Below, one piece after another: positions 27,372-35,686 of a stretch of 64,000 bases of DNA; position 1 is the first letter of the stretch; the number at the start of each line of letters is the position of its first letter. The translations under genes were made by a program, and so were the position numbers. This DNA is from Fimbriiglobus ruber (GTDB lineage: Bacteria; Planctomycetota; Planctomycetia; Gemmatales; Gemmataceae). The notes under the pieces are model-generated. The model worked only from the letters and a program-made list of their open reading frames with translations, had not been told where the DNA came from and did not search any database. The stretch spans positions 868,001 through 932,000 of the forward strand of contig NZ_NIDE01000002.1 of assembly GCF_002197845.1 (NCBI RefSeq). Direction: 5' to 3'.

Positions 27372-27893
27372 TCACGCCCCGCCGTCGGGCGCCGTTGTGC
27401 CGGGCTCGGACTGCCTTGTGTGCCGGAAGCGCCACGATTCCAGCAGCTCCGCCAGGGCCACGGGCCGGTACCCGTAGGTGTCCGGCAAGATGCGGTCGAA
27501 CCCACCAAACCTCTGGTTGATGCGGCGGACCCGCTCGTCGCCCGGGTACTCACGGGCGAACACGAACACCACCCACCGGTGGGACGCGAACTCGGACACC
27601 CCGAACCAGGCCACGTCGTCCCACCGGAAGGAATACCGCCGGAGAACGGTGCCGTACTCGAACCCGGTCGGCGACAGCCGGAGCCACATCCGCGGGGCGG
27701 TCAGTACCCAGCACCCGAACCCGGTCAGCAGTGCCGCCAGTCCCAGGTACAGCCACGGCAACCCGGTCCCGCGGTAAAGCATCACGTCGCCGAGCGCTGC
27801 GAGCGCCGCCGCCGAGCCGAACAACCAGCCGAACCGGGACAAGCCGGGCCGCAACACGAGTTCACTCGGCTCCTCCAACCGCGCCTCCGTCAC
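27372..27893 (-). CDS. Two-TM PH-like domain protein (STM3941-like)
   Basis: 173 aa from a GTG start. Two membrane segments (about 24-40 and 46-64) are followed by a small PH-like domain: 'LSPTGFEYGTVLRRYSFRW' leads to 'DDVAWFGVSEF', then 'INQRFGGFDRILPDTYG' and 'ALAELLESWR', the pattern of STM3941-type proteins. Membrane protein of unknown function. Ends Asp-Gly-Gly-Ala-stop in the shared junction sequence. Confidence 0.7.
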   Translation of the reverse strand: MTEARLEEPSELVLRPGLSRFGWLFGSAAALAALGDVMLYRGTGLPWLYLGLAALLTGFGCWVLTAPRMWLRLSPTGFEYGTVLRRYSFRWDDVAWFGVSEFASHRWVVFVFAREYPGDERVRRINQRFGGFDRILPDTYGYRPVALAELLESWRFRHTRQSEPGTTAPDGGA

Positions 27894-27951
27894 CGAACGA
27901 TAAAGCCCCGCCGCGGTGGACCCACCCGCGCCGGGTAGTCGAAGAAACGAA

Positions 27952-28557
27952 TCACGCCCCGCCGTCGGCGGCCGCGCCGGGTTCGGCCGGCTTGGCGGCC
28001 GCGTGCTGCACGCCCCGGATGAATTCGTACACCATGCGGGAATCGGCTGCCAAATCCAGCGACACTAGCCCGCCCGAGTTGTTCGTCGGCCACCCAGCCC
28101 CCGTATACCACCACGAAGGGACCGTACCGAACCCGATTAGCCCGCCGCCGTCTCGGTAGACTGTAAGCTGGACCTCGGCCACCTGCCGCAGAACGAGTGA
28201 GTGAACCAACGTGCGACCGGACAACGCAGTCACGACCACCACCCGCTCGGATGTAACCCCGTAGCACGTCCCCCGTCGCCATTGCGCATCCACCCAGAAT
28301 CGACCGACCGACAAGTACACGCCGGCAACCACGAACAGCGACGTGAAGGGCACGCCGATCACGGCCCCGGGGGCAAAATCCTGACGGGTAAATATCGACA
28401 CCAGCGCGAACACCGCGACTGCCGTCCAGCACAGCGCGAACGGGACGAGGTACAGGTCGCCCGCCCGGAATCGCAAGCCACGCGGCGGGCGGCCGGACCA
28501 CAACAGCCGTTCGCCCGGGGAGAGTTCTCGGCCGATCACGTCTTCGGGCGATTCCAT
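27952..28557 (-). CDS. Membrane protein with bacterial PH-like domain
   Basis: 201 aa. N-terminal 'LSPGERLLWSGRPPRGLRFR' followed by two membrane segments (about 37-57 and 65-85) and a beta-rich domain beginning 'CYGVTSERVVVVTALSGRTL' is the usual layout of bacterial PH (bPH2-like) proteins. GAGGAG before ATG. Also ends Asp-Gly-Gly-Ala-stop, like the next gene, although the two proteins are otherwise only loosely similar. An AT-rich stretch (28620-28680) upstream may hold the promoter of the run. Confidence 0.7.
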   Translation of the reverse strand: MESPEDVIGRELSPGERLLWSGRPPRGLRFRAGDLYLVPFALCWTAVAVFALVSIFTRQDFAPGAVIGVPFTSLFVVAGVYLSVGRFWVDAQWRRGTCYGVTSERVVVVTALSGRTLVHSLVLRQVAEVQLTVYRDGGGLIGFGTVPSWWYTGAGWPTNNSGGLVSLDLAADSRMVYEFIRGVQHAAAKPAEPGAAADGGA

Positions 28558-28723
28558 CCGGTCTCCTCTCTGGGGCCGAACATGGCGTTTGCTCGCGCCG
28601 GCGCTATCTATTGCGGATTCATAACCCGACTCAATAATCTTACAATAATTTATATTATATTGACTTATTTTAATTAGTTAACCAATGCCCGCGTCGCTCT
28701 CACTCACTTCCCGACCCGCCGCG

Positions 28724-29338
28724 TCACGCGCCCAGCTCGCCCCGCCACCGCGTGCGGACGCGCAGGAGCTTGCGCTCGACGGTGGCCAGCGACACGCCCT
28801 GGCGGTCGGCGATTTCCTCGTTCGTGTACCCCTCCAGGCGGGCCCGGGCCACCTGCCGCAACTCGTCGCTCCCGAGCAGGTCGAGGAGCCGGTGGAACTC
28901 CTCCTGGGCGGCCACCGCCTCGGCCGGGGTCGGCTCGGCCGCGGTCAGGGTGCCGAACAGGTCCGCGGCCTCGGCGTCCGCCCCCGTGCCTACGTTCGAG
29001 AACGCGACGACCTGGCCGCCCCCCCGCTTGGCGGCCGTCTCCCGCTGGCGGGCGCTGACCGCCTTCCGGGTGGTCAGGACGGCCAGCAGCTGCCAGAGGT
29101 CGTCGCGGTCGTCCAGGCGCCGGAAGCCGCCCTCGCCGGCCCGCTGGAAGAAACTCTGGAACACGCTGACCGCCACGTCCTCGGCCACGTCCTCCCGGTA
29201 CGGGGCGCCGGACAGCCGCCTGTTGGCCAGGCTGACCAGGCGGGTGAAGTACCGCTCCCACAGCGCGGCGGCCGCGTCCGCCTCGCCGGCCTTCAGGCGG
29301 TCGATCCAAACACTGATCGAACCTTTGTCGTGAGTCAT
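28724..29338 (-). CDS. ECF-type RNA polymerase sigma factor
   Basis: 204 aa. Region 2 'LKAGEADAAAALWERYFTRL' with 'DVAEDVAVSVFQSFFQRA', and region 4 HTH 'RLEGYTNEEIADRQGVSLA' + 'TVERKLLRVRTRW', match the planctomycete ECF family that begins 'SISVWIDRLKAG'. Start 29338 chosen at the conserved N-terminus. No anti-sigma gene adjacent. Directs RNA polymerase to alternative promoters under an unknown signal. Confidence 0.88.
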   Translation of the reverse strand: MTHDKGSISVWIDRLKAGEADAAAALWERYFTRLVSLANRRLSGAPYREDVAEDVAVSVFQSFFQRAGEGGFRRLDDRDDLWQLLAVLTTRKAVSARQRETAAKRGGGQVVAFSNVGTGADAEAADLFGTLTAAEPTPAEAVAAQEEFHRLLDLLGSDELRQVARARLEGYTNEEIADRQGVSLATVERKLLRVRTRWRGELGA

Positions 29339-29616
29339 GCGCGCGTCCGGTCGGTCGTGGGAACACCACCCCGTCACTTTACCCGGGCCGGACAAAGGGC
29401 CGCAAGCAACGCGGGAAGAAATCGCGATCTTCGGGTGCGCTCGCCGTATACACTGGTGGCAAAATCTGGACTCCCCCACTGCGAACCCCGCCGGCCGAAC
29501 CTCGCGCCGCCCCAGGTGTCCACTCGAATCGAAACGGAATGCCGTCGCGGGGCGTAAAGCGGCCTTACGGGCCCGGGTCGTTAACGTCGCCGGAAACCCA
29601 TAGATGAGGGCGAAGT

Positions 29617-30087
29617 ATGAGCGAGGAGATTCGCAGCGCCACCGACGCCGCCAGCTTGCCGGTCGTCCGGGCGTTGTTCCGGGAATACGCCGACTCGCTG
29701 GGCATCGACCTCGGGTTTCAGCACTTCGCGGACGAACTCGCCGGATTGCCCGGGCAATACGCGGGGCCGACAGGCTGCCTCCTGCTGGCGCTGGCGGACG
29801 ACCACCCCGCCGGGTGCGTGGCGCTGCGGCCGCTGGCGGACGGCGCGTGCGAGATGAAGCGGCTGTACGTTCGCCCGCCGTACCGGGGGAGCGGGTTGGG
29901 CCGCCGGCTCGCGGAGCGCGTGATCCGGGAGGCCCGGGACCTGGGCTACCGCCGCGTCCGCCTGGATACGATCCCGCCGCTCATGGGGAACGCCGTCACC
30001 CTGTACCGCGGCCTGGGATTCGAGGCCATTTCGCCCTATTGCGACAACCCGATCCCGGGCGCCCTGTTCCTGGAACTTCGGTTGTAA
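29617..30087 (+). CDS. GNAT family N-acetyltransferase
   Basis: 156 aa. Acetyl-CoA binding motif A '[20 protein letters not shown]' (R/Q-x-x-G-x-G/A) and '[20 protein letters not shown]' motif B are clear. Transfers acetyl from CoA to an amine of unknown substrate. Stands alone; the 278 bp upstream hold no other gene. Confidence 0.88.
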   Translation: MSEEIRSATDAASLPVVRALFREYADSLGIDLGFQHFADELAGLPGQYAGPTGCLLLALADDHPAGCVALRPLADGACEMKRLYVRPPYRGSGLGRRLAERVIREARDLGYRRVRLDTIPPLMGNAVTLYRGLGFEAISPYCDNPIPGALFLELRL

Positions 30088-30217
30088 GGAGAGGAAGTCG
30101 GCAGCCGGCTGTCGCGAACGTTAGGCAACGTCGCGCGGGCCGCCGGCAATTGACGGCGGGTTGCGCGAGACGTAGCCTGGGTCTTTTCTTCGTTCGACGT
30201 TCACGCGGGGCGACGCG

Positions 30218-31236
30218 ATGGCCGAGGATCAGCTCCCGGATCACGAGAATGACGCTCCGACCGCTTGCCACCACTGCGGGGCCGGGTTGCCGCTGGTGGT
30301 CGACGCCTTCTGCCCGGAATGCCGGGGTCGCTTGGACGACCCGCCGCCGGCACCCGCTGAGCCGGGTCAACCGCCGGAAGGTGGGTCGGGAGACCCGGTC
30401 CGCGCTTACGCCGGCTGTTTGAGTATCGGCGGCGGGCTGGCGGCGCTCTTCGTATCCGTTCCGGCGGCACTGCGGGGCAACTGGCCCGAGGTGATCGCGA
30501 CCGGCGGCGTCGGAATTGTGTTGGCTGCCGGCGGCGTGGTCTGGGCCGCCAGACAACGGCACGCGGCCGACAATCCCGAGGTTTCGGGCGATGCCCCGCC
30601 CGCCCGCCGGCGGTTCTCCCGGAAGTGGTTCGCCACGACGGCCTGTCTGCTCGTGATACTGGTGTTCGTCGTCGTCGAAAGCTTCCGGCGGGACGACCCG
30701 CCGGGAATCCTTGCGGACGTCCGCGGCCTCTCCGAACCGGGAGACTACCGGAACCCGTATTTCGGCTTCCGCGTCCGCTACGGCGCGGACTGGCGGGACG
30801 CCACGGAGGAAACGCGGCGGCAGGCCGCGGGCCGTCCCAACTCGGGGAGCGACCGGACGGCGTACCTGTTGGCCCTCGTGTGGGCTCCGGTCGCCGACCG
30901 GAATGAGGCGAGCGTCTTGTTTGCGGCCGAGCCGGTCAGGCGGGCCGATCCGGTCGACTCGGGGGCCGAGTACCTGCGGCGGTTGTTGGCCCTGTTGCGA
31001 CGGCGCCCCGAGCCCCGCGCGAGGTGGCGTGGGAGCCGCCGGCCGTGATCGGCGGACTCACGTACGACCGGCTGTCGTTGCGGTTGACGCCGGAAAACCT
31101 CGAAGTCCGGATGACGTTCTGGGCGACGGTCCACAAGGGGCACGTCGTCGCGATCAAGGGCACCGACACCGCGCCCGACGGGCTCCGGGCGATCGAGGCA
31201 CTCTTGGCCGGCGTGAGCGCGGAGCCGGGGAAGTGA
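30218..31236 (+). pseudogene. Zinc-ribbon membrane protein with apparent frameshift
   Basis: First frame (30218-31048): N-terminal ribbon 'CHHCGAGLPLV' with 'FCPECRG', two membrane segments in the middle and a third before residue 150, then a soluble domain with 'NPYFGFRVRYGADWRD'. Around 31000-31020 that frame becomes Arg-rich, while the +1 frame takes over with 'VAWEPPAVIGGLTYDRLSLR' and ends at 31236. One base gained or lost joins them into a ~339-residue protein. Null mutation or sequencing error. Confidence 0.65.
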
Positions 31237-31403
31237 CCGGCACGGGTGATCGCGTTTTGAGCCCCAACGGGGCGGCAGAGGATAGCCCTGAGGGGTTCTG
31301 CCGGAGCCCCTCCGAGGGAGACAACCAGCGCGGCGACGATAAAAGCCCGGACCGAGGCGAGAAGTCTGATTGTTTTCTGGCTCATTTATGGCTTTCTTGG
31401 TGG

Positions 31404-31502
31404 GGGCACGTTTCCAACGTACCCATCTTCCACCCCTGCCAAACGTGCCCATCTACCACCCCTGCCCATCCACCACCCCTCGGGCACGTTGGAAACGTGC
31501 CC
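31404..31502. repeat. Inverted-repeat cluster
   Basis: GGGCACGTTTCCAACGTACCC (31404-31424) recurs inverted at 31482-31502, with a partial copy near 31440 and interspersed CCACCCCTGCC units. It fills the gap 31237-31642 between the zinc-ribbon gene and the portal fusion, together with a GCCCCAACGGGGCGGCAGAGG-type hairpin at about 31262. No gene here. Confidence 0.65.
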
Positions 31503-31707
31503 ATCCACGCGGCACGCACTTCGACTCAATCTCGTCTGACGCCTGGTTAGTCTGCGGTTAGCCGCACCTCTTGTCCCCGCGCCGGTCGCCCGGCGTCGGT
31601 CTCGCTGTTTCTACTGTAGGGCGGCCGTCCCGAGGCCCCCGCATGCCCGCCGCCCGCCCCCCGATCGACGCCCAGGCGACCGACGCCCGCGGGTTCCTCA
31701 TCCCCCC

Positions 31708-31719
31708 GTTCGTTCGTTC
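31708..31719 (+). repeat. Tetranucleotide tract (GTTC)3 at a frameshift
   Basis: Three perfect GTTC units lie where a frame starting at ATG 31643 (MPAARPPIDAQATDARGF...) stops resembling the portal N-terminus, and the frame of the large downstream gene takes over ('SALYNLFSRTYSYRWDEAV'). Adding exactly one unit would bring the two into frame. Confidence 0.6.
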
Positions 31720-31803
31720 TCCGCCCTCTACAACCTGTTCTCGCGGACGTACTCGTACCGGTGGGACGAGGCCGTCCGGGCCGGCCGCCGGAACGCCCAG
31801 GCC

Positions 31804-34647
31804 ATGCGCCGGGACGCCTACCTGGCGGCCCTCGAACAGGAGCGCGTCCTCCCTCTCACCCGGTGGCCGTGGGAGGTCGAGGCCGACCCCGACGACCCCG
31901 ATCTCGCCAACCCGAAGGACCCGTACTCCGACGACCGCGAGCGGGTCCGCCGACTGTTGCAAGCGTGCTGCCGCCGGACCCCCAGTCTGTCGCAACTTGT
32001 GACCGCCCTCGGGTCGGCCGTCTTCTTCGGGCGGTCCGGTGCTCAACTGGCGTGGACGCAGGACACGGTTGCGGGCGAGCCCCGGTGGGTGGTGCGGGCG
32101 TGGGAACCGGTCCACGGGGACGCCATCCAGTACGACTGGGACGGCACCCCGGGCATCACCATCCGGCCCGGCGACACCGGGGCGTTCCCCCCGGAGGACG
32201 TCAAACTGTGGGACGGCGGGACGCTGCTCGCGATGCTCCGCCGGCCGCACCTCCGCCAGCGGTTCATTCTGCATGCGCACAAGCGGGAGGCGGCCGACTA
32301 CTGGCAGCCCGAAATGGCCGGGCGGTCCCACGGTGTCGGTCTCCGGGACTACGTGTACTGGGCGTGGTGGCTGCGGGACGAGATGCTGTCGTGGCTGACC
32401 GACTACATGGAGAAGGTCGGCAGCATGGGTCTGCTGCTCTTCTACTACGAGGACGGCAACCCGGCGGCCGAAGCGGCGGCCAAGCAGGCGGCCGCCGACG
32501 CCCGGGGCAAGAGCGCCCTCGCGGTCCCGGTGCCGCGGGGGCGGGACAAGGACGCGGCCAAGGTGGAAGTCATCGCGGCCCAGACGGCGGGCGCCCAGTT
32601 CCTGGTCGACATGGTCGACCGGTACTTCGAGCGGCACATCGAGCGGCTGTACGTCGGCCAGTCGTTATCCGCTGGGACCGAGGGCGGCGGGCTCGGCGGG
32701 TCCGGGGTGGCGGCCCTGCACGCGGACACCAAGTTCAACCTCCTCGCGTGGGACGCCGACAACCTGGCCGAGACCCTCACCCGGGATCTCGTCGGCGTCC
32801 TCCAGCGCCTCAACTTCCGGGACACCCGATGGCGGTACCGGTGGGCGTTCCGGCTACCCGACCCGGACGCCAAGGACAAGCTCGATGCGCTGGTGAAGGC
32901 GGCCAATCTCCCGGGCGCCAAGCTGACGTTCAAGGCGGACGACGTGCGGGCGTTAGTCGGGCTGACCAAGCCCGGCCCGGGCGACGAGATCGTCGGCGGC
33001 GGCGAGCCCCAGCGCGCGCTCGCCGGCGACCCGGTGGGATACGCGCAGGATTCGCCCCACGCCCCGCGGGGCGGGATCGACCTGAAGGGGAAGCACTTCC
33101 TCGGCGGCCAGTTCGTTCCCAAGGGCGGTGGGTCGGCCGTATCGGTCGCGACTCCATACGAGCCGAAGGATGACATCCCCGTTTACCGCTACCACCCTCT
33201 ACCGAACGGTATGGCACAGATCGTCATGCCGGACGGTTCGAGTCGGACGATGAGATTGGCTCAATTTGAGGGGACGCTCAAGGAGATCCACGGCGACAAA
33301 TACCGGCTCGAAAAGATCGAGCGGCACGATGTCGAAGGGCTGCGAAAGCAGTTCCCCCAGGCGACCCCGTACCTCCCGAAGACGCCCAAGGAGGAAGGCC
33401 AGGAGATGCGGGAGGCCGCGGCCAAGCGGCCGGACGGATGGAAGCTGCTGTCGGCGACCGTCTTCGCGGGCCCGCTCGCGACCAAGCAGGTATCCCCGGA
33501 CGAAAGGGTCATCATTTACCGTGACCCGGACGGCGGCACGAGGACCGTCAACATCGTGCGGGTGAATTACCACGAGCAGTTGGCACAGACTCAGAAAATG
33601 TACACCGACCTGTCGAACAGTCGGTTGGCCCAGGACCCCGTCGAGTCGGAGCGCCTGCAGCGGGAGGCGGCCGCGAAGGCGGCCCGCGCCGCGAAGGACT
33701 TGGCCGACAACCCGCCGAAATACCTCTACATCCCGATTGTTATCAACACCGGCCGCCCGGGCAACCCGGTCGAATCCGCCATCCGGTTCTACGAAACGAG
33801 TCACGCGGAGGGCTGGGCGGCCTGGGCGCTCAAGCAGAAGTGGGTGCCCGTGTGGGGAACGGCCACCCACGTTGACCAGGCGATTCAGCTGTGGGACAAA
33901 GATCGCTTCGAAGCCCATCGTGAGTTGATGTTAGCCGCGCATTCGTTCGCGGAAGACGTGTTGTTCGTTTACGGGGCGAAAGGGTTAACGGCGGTTGCCC
34001 GGGGCCGAGTCGTCGGCAGCATGCCGCTGAAGTCGGTCTCGTCGTGGGAAGAGGCGGCCTCTCTCGCCCACGGCAGCGCCGAGGCGCGGATCCTGTCGGG
34101 CCTGGACCTGATGGCCGGCAACGGCGCGGTCGGGCGGACGGTACTCGACAAGCGTGCGATCGGGCACCTCGCCCGGGGGATCGAAGCCGACAGCGGGAAC
34201 CGCGTAACGGTCAAGCTGGCGTCGGAAGCTCCGGCCGAGGTTCAACCTTACTTGACCGGGAAAAAGCCGGCGTTTCATGTCCCGCGCGACGGCGGCAAGC
34301 CCGTCATATACATGCACGAGGGGAACTCGCTCTCGGCGTTCTGGCACGAATATTTTCACTACCGAAATTGGTACGACCGTGCCGTTTCGGGTATAGTGCG
34401 GGAACCGTATCTCGTACGGTCGCCGATCCTGCGCGAAACCGACGTACTGGAGCGGTTCTTGGATCACAATACGATTTGGCGGTTGATGACAAAGAACGAA
34501 CGTCGAGTGCAGATCGAGTCGTTACGGAATCATTTGAACGACGCGGCGGCGTTAGGGGAACTTACGGAGGCGGAGCGCGAGGCGGCGGCCGCGATGATGA
34601 GGCGAGCCGAGCTTAGGATGAACGACGTATCAATTACGGGAGAGTAA
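31804..34647 (+). CDS. Phage portal protein (DUF935/Mu gp29-like) fused to C-terminal zincin toxin-like domain
   Basis: 947 aa from ATG 31804; homologous portal sequence extends upstream ('LFSRTYSYRWDEAV' in frame), and a further N-terminus from 31643 is out of frame at (GTTC)3. Residues 1-~400 match DUF935 portals ('AMRRDAYLAALEQERVLPL', 'GLRDYVYWAWWLRDEML', 'NFRDTRWRYRWAFRLPDPD'). From ~415 comes a junction motif 'GKHFLGGQFVPKGGG', then a charged region, a pretoxin-like hydrophobic segment ('WVPVWGTATHVDQAIQLWD') and a C-terminal domain with HEYFH at 848-852, a zinc-metallopeptidase HEXXH. GC falls towards the 3' end. Two small genes follow at once. Known logic of polymorphic toxins suggests the last ~150 residues are the toxin. 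Peptidase activity is inferred only. Confidence 0.75.
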   Translation: MRRDAYLAALEQERVLPLTRWPWEVEADPDDPDLANPKDPYSDDRERVRRLLQACCRRTPSLSQLVTALGSAVFFGRSGAQLAWTQDTVAGEPRWVVRAWEPVHGDAIQYDWDGTPGITIRPGDTGAFPPEDVKLWDGGTLLAMLRRPHLRQRFILHAHKREAADYWQPEMAGRSHGVGLRDYVYWAWWLRDEMLSWLTDYMEKVGSMGLLLFYYEDGNPAAEAAAKQAAADARGKSALAVPVPRGRDKDAAKVEVIAAQTAGAQFLVDMVDRYFERHIERLYVGQSLSAGTEGGGLGGSGVAALHADTKFNLLAWDADNLAETLTRDLVGVLQRLNFRDTRWRYRWAFRLPDPDAKDKLDALVKAANLPGAKLTFKADDVRALVGLTKPGPGDEIVGGGEPQRALAGDPVGYAQDSPHAPRGGIDLKGKHFLGGQFVPKGGGSAVSVATPYEPKDDIPVYRYHPLPNGMAQIVMPDGSSRTMRLAQFEGTLKEIHGDKYRLEKIERHDVEGLRKQFPQATPYLPKTPKEEGQEMREAAAKRPDGWKLLSATVFAGPLATKQVSPDERVIIYRDPDGGTRTVNIVRVNYHEQLAQTQKMYTDLSNSRLAQDPVESERLQREAAAKAARAAKDLADNPPKYLYIPIVINTGRPGNPVESAIRFYETSHAEGWAAWALKQKWVPVWGTATHVDQAIQLWDKDRFEAHRELMLAAHSFAEDVLFVYGAKGLTAVARGRVVGSMPLKSVSSWEEAASLAHGSAEARILSGLDLMAGNGAVGRTVLDKRAIGHLARGIEADSGNRVTVKLASEAPAEVQPYLTGKKPAFHVPRDGGKPVIYMHEGNSLSAFWHEYFHYRNWYDRAVSGIVREPYLVRSPILRETDVLERFLDHNTIWRLMTKNERRVQIESLRNHLNDAAALGELTEAEREAAAAMMRRAELRMNDVSITGE

Positions 34648-34649
34648 TT

Positions 34650-34910
34650 ATGAACTCAATAACAAAACAAGAAGCAATAAATATACTGCGTACTTATTGC
34701 TACAAAATTCACCCGGGGCTAGGCCCGATGACGTTCGTTCGATTTGTTCCGGCTCACAGCACGGACCCCATGGATACGGACTTCGAGGACGACCACTGGG
34801 TCGCCCATTTCAGTCTCGAGTCTCCGATTTCGGCCGAGATGGAGCGTAATTTTTGCGTGTACATACTCAATTGCCGCACGCGGAAAGTCTCGGATGTGAT
34901 GGTCATGTAG
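34650..34910 (+). CDS. Small protein, candidate immunity protein
   Basis: 86 aa, starting 2 bp after the stop of the portal-toxin fusion. Lower GC than the surroundings. Predicted alpha+beta: 'ITKQEAINILRTYCYKIHPG', then strands 'MTFVRFVPAHS' and 'HWVAHFSLESP', ending 'VYILNCRTRKVSDVMVM'. No signal peptide, hence cytosolic. No family recognised. Placement directly after a toxin-like C-terminus is the classical position for an immunity gene. Confidence 0.6.
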   Translation: MNSITKQEAINILRTYCYKIHPGLGPMTFVRFVPAHSTDPMDTDFEDDHWVAHFSLESPISAEMERNFCVYILNCRTRKVSDVMVM

Positions 34911-35024
34911 CCGCAACGAGCAGTACACGGTTGTGCTCGGGCCGTGCGCCGCCTACCTGAGGGCCGCAATCGGAACAAATAATCGCCCGGTCAGACCGAC
35001 AGCCCATTGGCCCCGAAGGTACGC

Positions 35025-35318
35025 ATGATCGACGAAATTCGGGCGCGTATTCTAGCGGAGAAATTCTTTTCTTACTGTTACGCGCGATTTGTATGTACAA
35101 TCGATTTGATAATCGATCCGGGGACGTTTTGGAAGGTGGGCTACTCGCTGGTATCGAAGACGGACCCGTCTGCCATGCACATTACGGGCTGTTGGCTAAT
35201 GATCGACAAGGAGACTGGCTTGATCTATACCCCCCGAGTGCGTACTCAGGGGTCCGATGTCCGCGACTTTCCAGGGAACCGCGACGAACTTCCGTGTACG
35301 GATTTAACCAGGGAGTGA
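35025..35318 (+). CDS. Small protein, second candidate immunity protein
   Basis: 97 aa, low GC. 'MIDEIRARILAEKFFSYCYA' helix, then 'WKVGYSLVSKTDPSAMHITG' and 'CWLMIDKETGLIYTPRV', a pattern loosely like YrhB/Imm35-type proteins (a strand ending in 'D+.TG.I'). That assignment is weak. GAAGGT precedes the ATG at 35025. Lies 114 bp after the first candidate and is probably co-transcribed. Confidence 0.55.
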   Translation: MIDEIRARILAEKFFSYCYARFVCTIDLIIDPGTFWKVGYSLVSKTDPSAMHITGCWLMIDKETGLIYTPRVRTQGSDVRDFPGNRDELPCTDLTRE

Positions 35319-35461
35319 CGACTCCCCCGTATGTTACGCTCTTCCGGCGCTCCGGTGGATGTCTCCCGTCGCCACGAGACGACGTAAAACCGCCACAGGC
35401 CGGAACTGAGCCAGTAACTCCGGCGACAGTGGTCACATCGCAGCTCGTATTCCATCGCCAT
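35246..35461 (-). CDS. Doubtful small ORF
   Basis: 71 aa, antisense to the end of the preceding gene. The first 30 residues ('MEYELRCDHCRRSYWLSSGL') have a CxxC and read somewhat like protein; the rest is Arg/Ser-rich and shadow-like. It may be a remnant of a ribbon protein. Otherwise 35319-35686 shows no gene. Confidence 0.2.
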   Translation of the reverse strand: MAMEYELRCDHCRRSYWLSSGLWRFYVVSWRRETSTGAPEERNIRGSRHSLVKSVHGSSSRFPGKSRTSDP

Positions 35462-35686
35462 CGGACCTGCTCCGTGTCGACCGTTCGACCCGTTCGATCA
35501 TATTTAGGGAAAATGCAGGTCGATCCTGCCCCAGAACGATCGCATCGCGACGGCCTCCTGCCTGGCGTTCTCCTCGCATCTTGCCCAATTATAGGGAACA
35601 CTTAAAGACAGAGTTTATCCGCCCGGGCCAGTCGTTTCTCGAATTCCACCGTGCCGGATCGCGTCCGGCGGCCATGTAGGAAGGTA

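Larger units (their letters stand above)
23217..27966 (-). repeat. Recurring 3' junction sequence (7 copies)
   Basis: On the minus strand a segment close to GACGGCGGGGCGTGATTCG plus TTTC occurs at 23217-23239, 23776-23798, 24241-24262, 25007-25028, 26154-26174, 27366-27386 and 27944-27966. In most copies the TGA is the stop codon of the preceding gene, so unrelated proteins end in similar residues (DGGA, DGAA, DAGA). A CGGAGGCG-type ribosome site recurs at the next start. Copies at 26154, 27366 and 27944 are nearly identical; those at 24241 and 25007 are degenerate. Confidence 0.7.

Noticed and set aside
23217-27966. The cassette-like run as an integron array with attC sites
   Set aside because: The junctions lack the RYYYAAC/GTTRRRY ends and the imperfect hairpin of attC sites, and no integrase gene is visible.
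28704-29369. Long minus-strand frame overlapping the ECF sigma gene
   Set aside because: Low-complexity Arg/Gly/Pro translation; the other frame encodes a complete ECF sigma factor.
35182-35601. A 139-aa minus-strand gene in the gap after the immunity-like genes
   Set aside because: Composition is non-protein-like and it overlaps another frame with slightly better features; neither is convincing.
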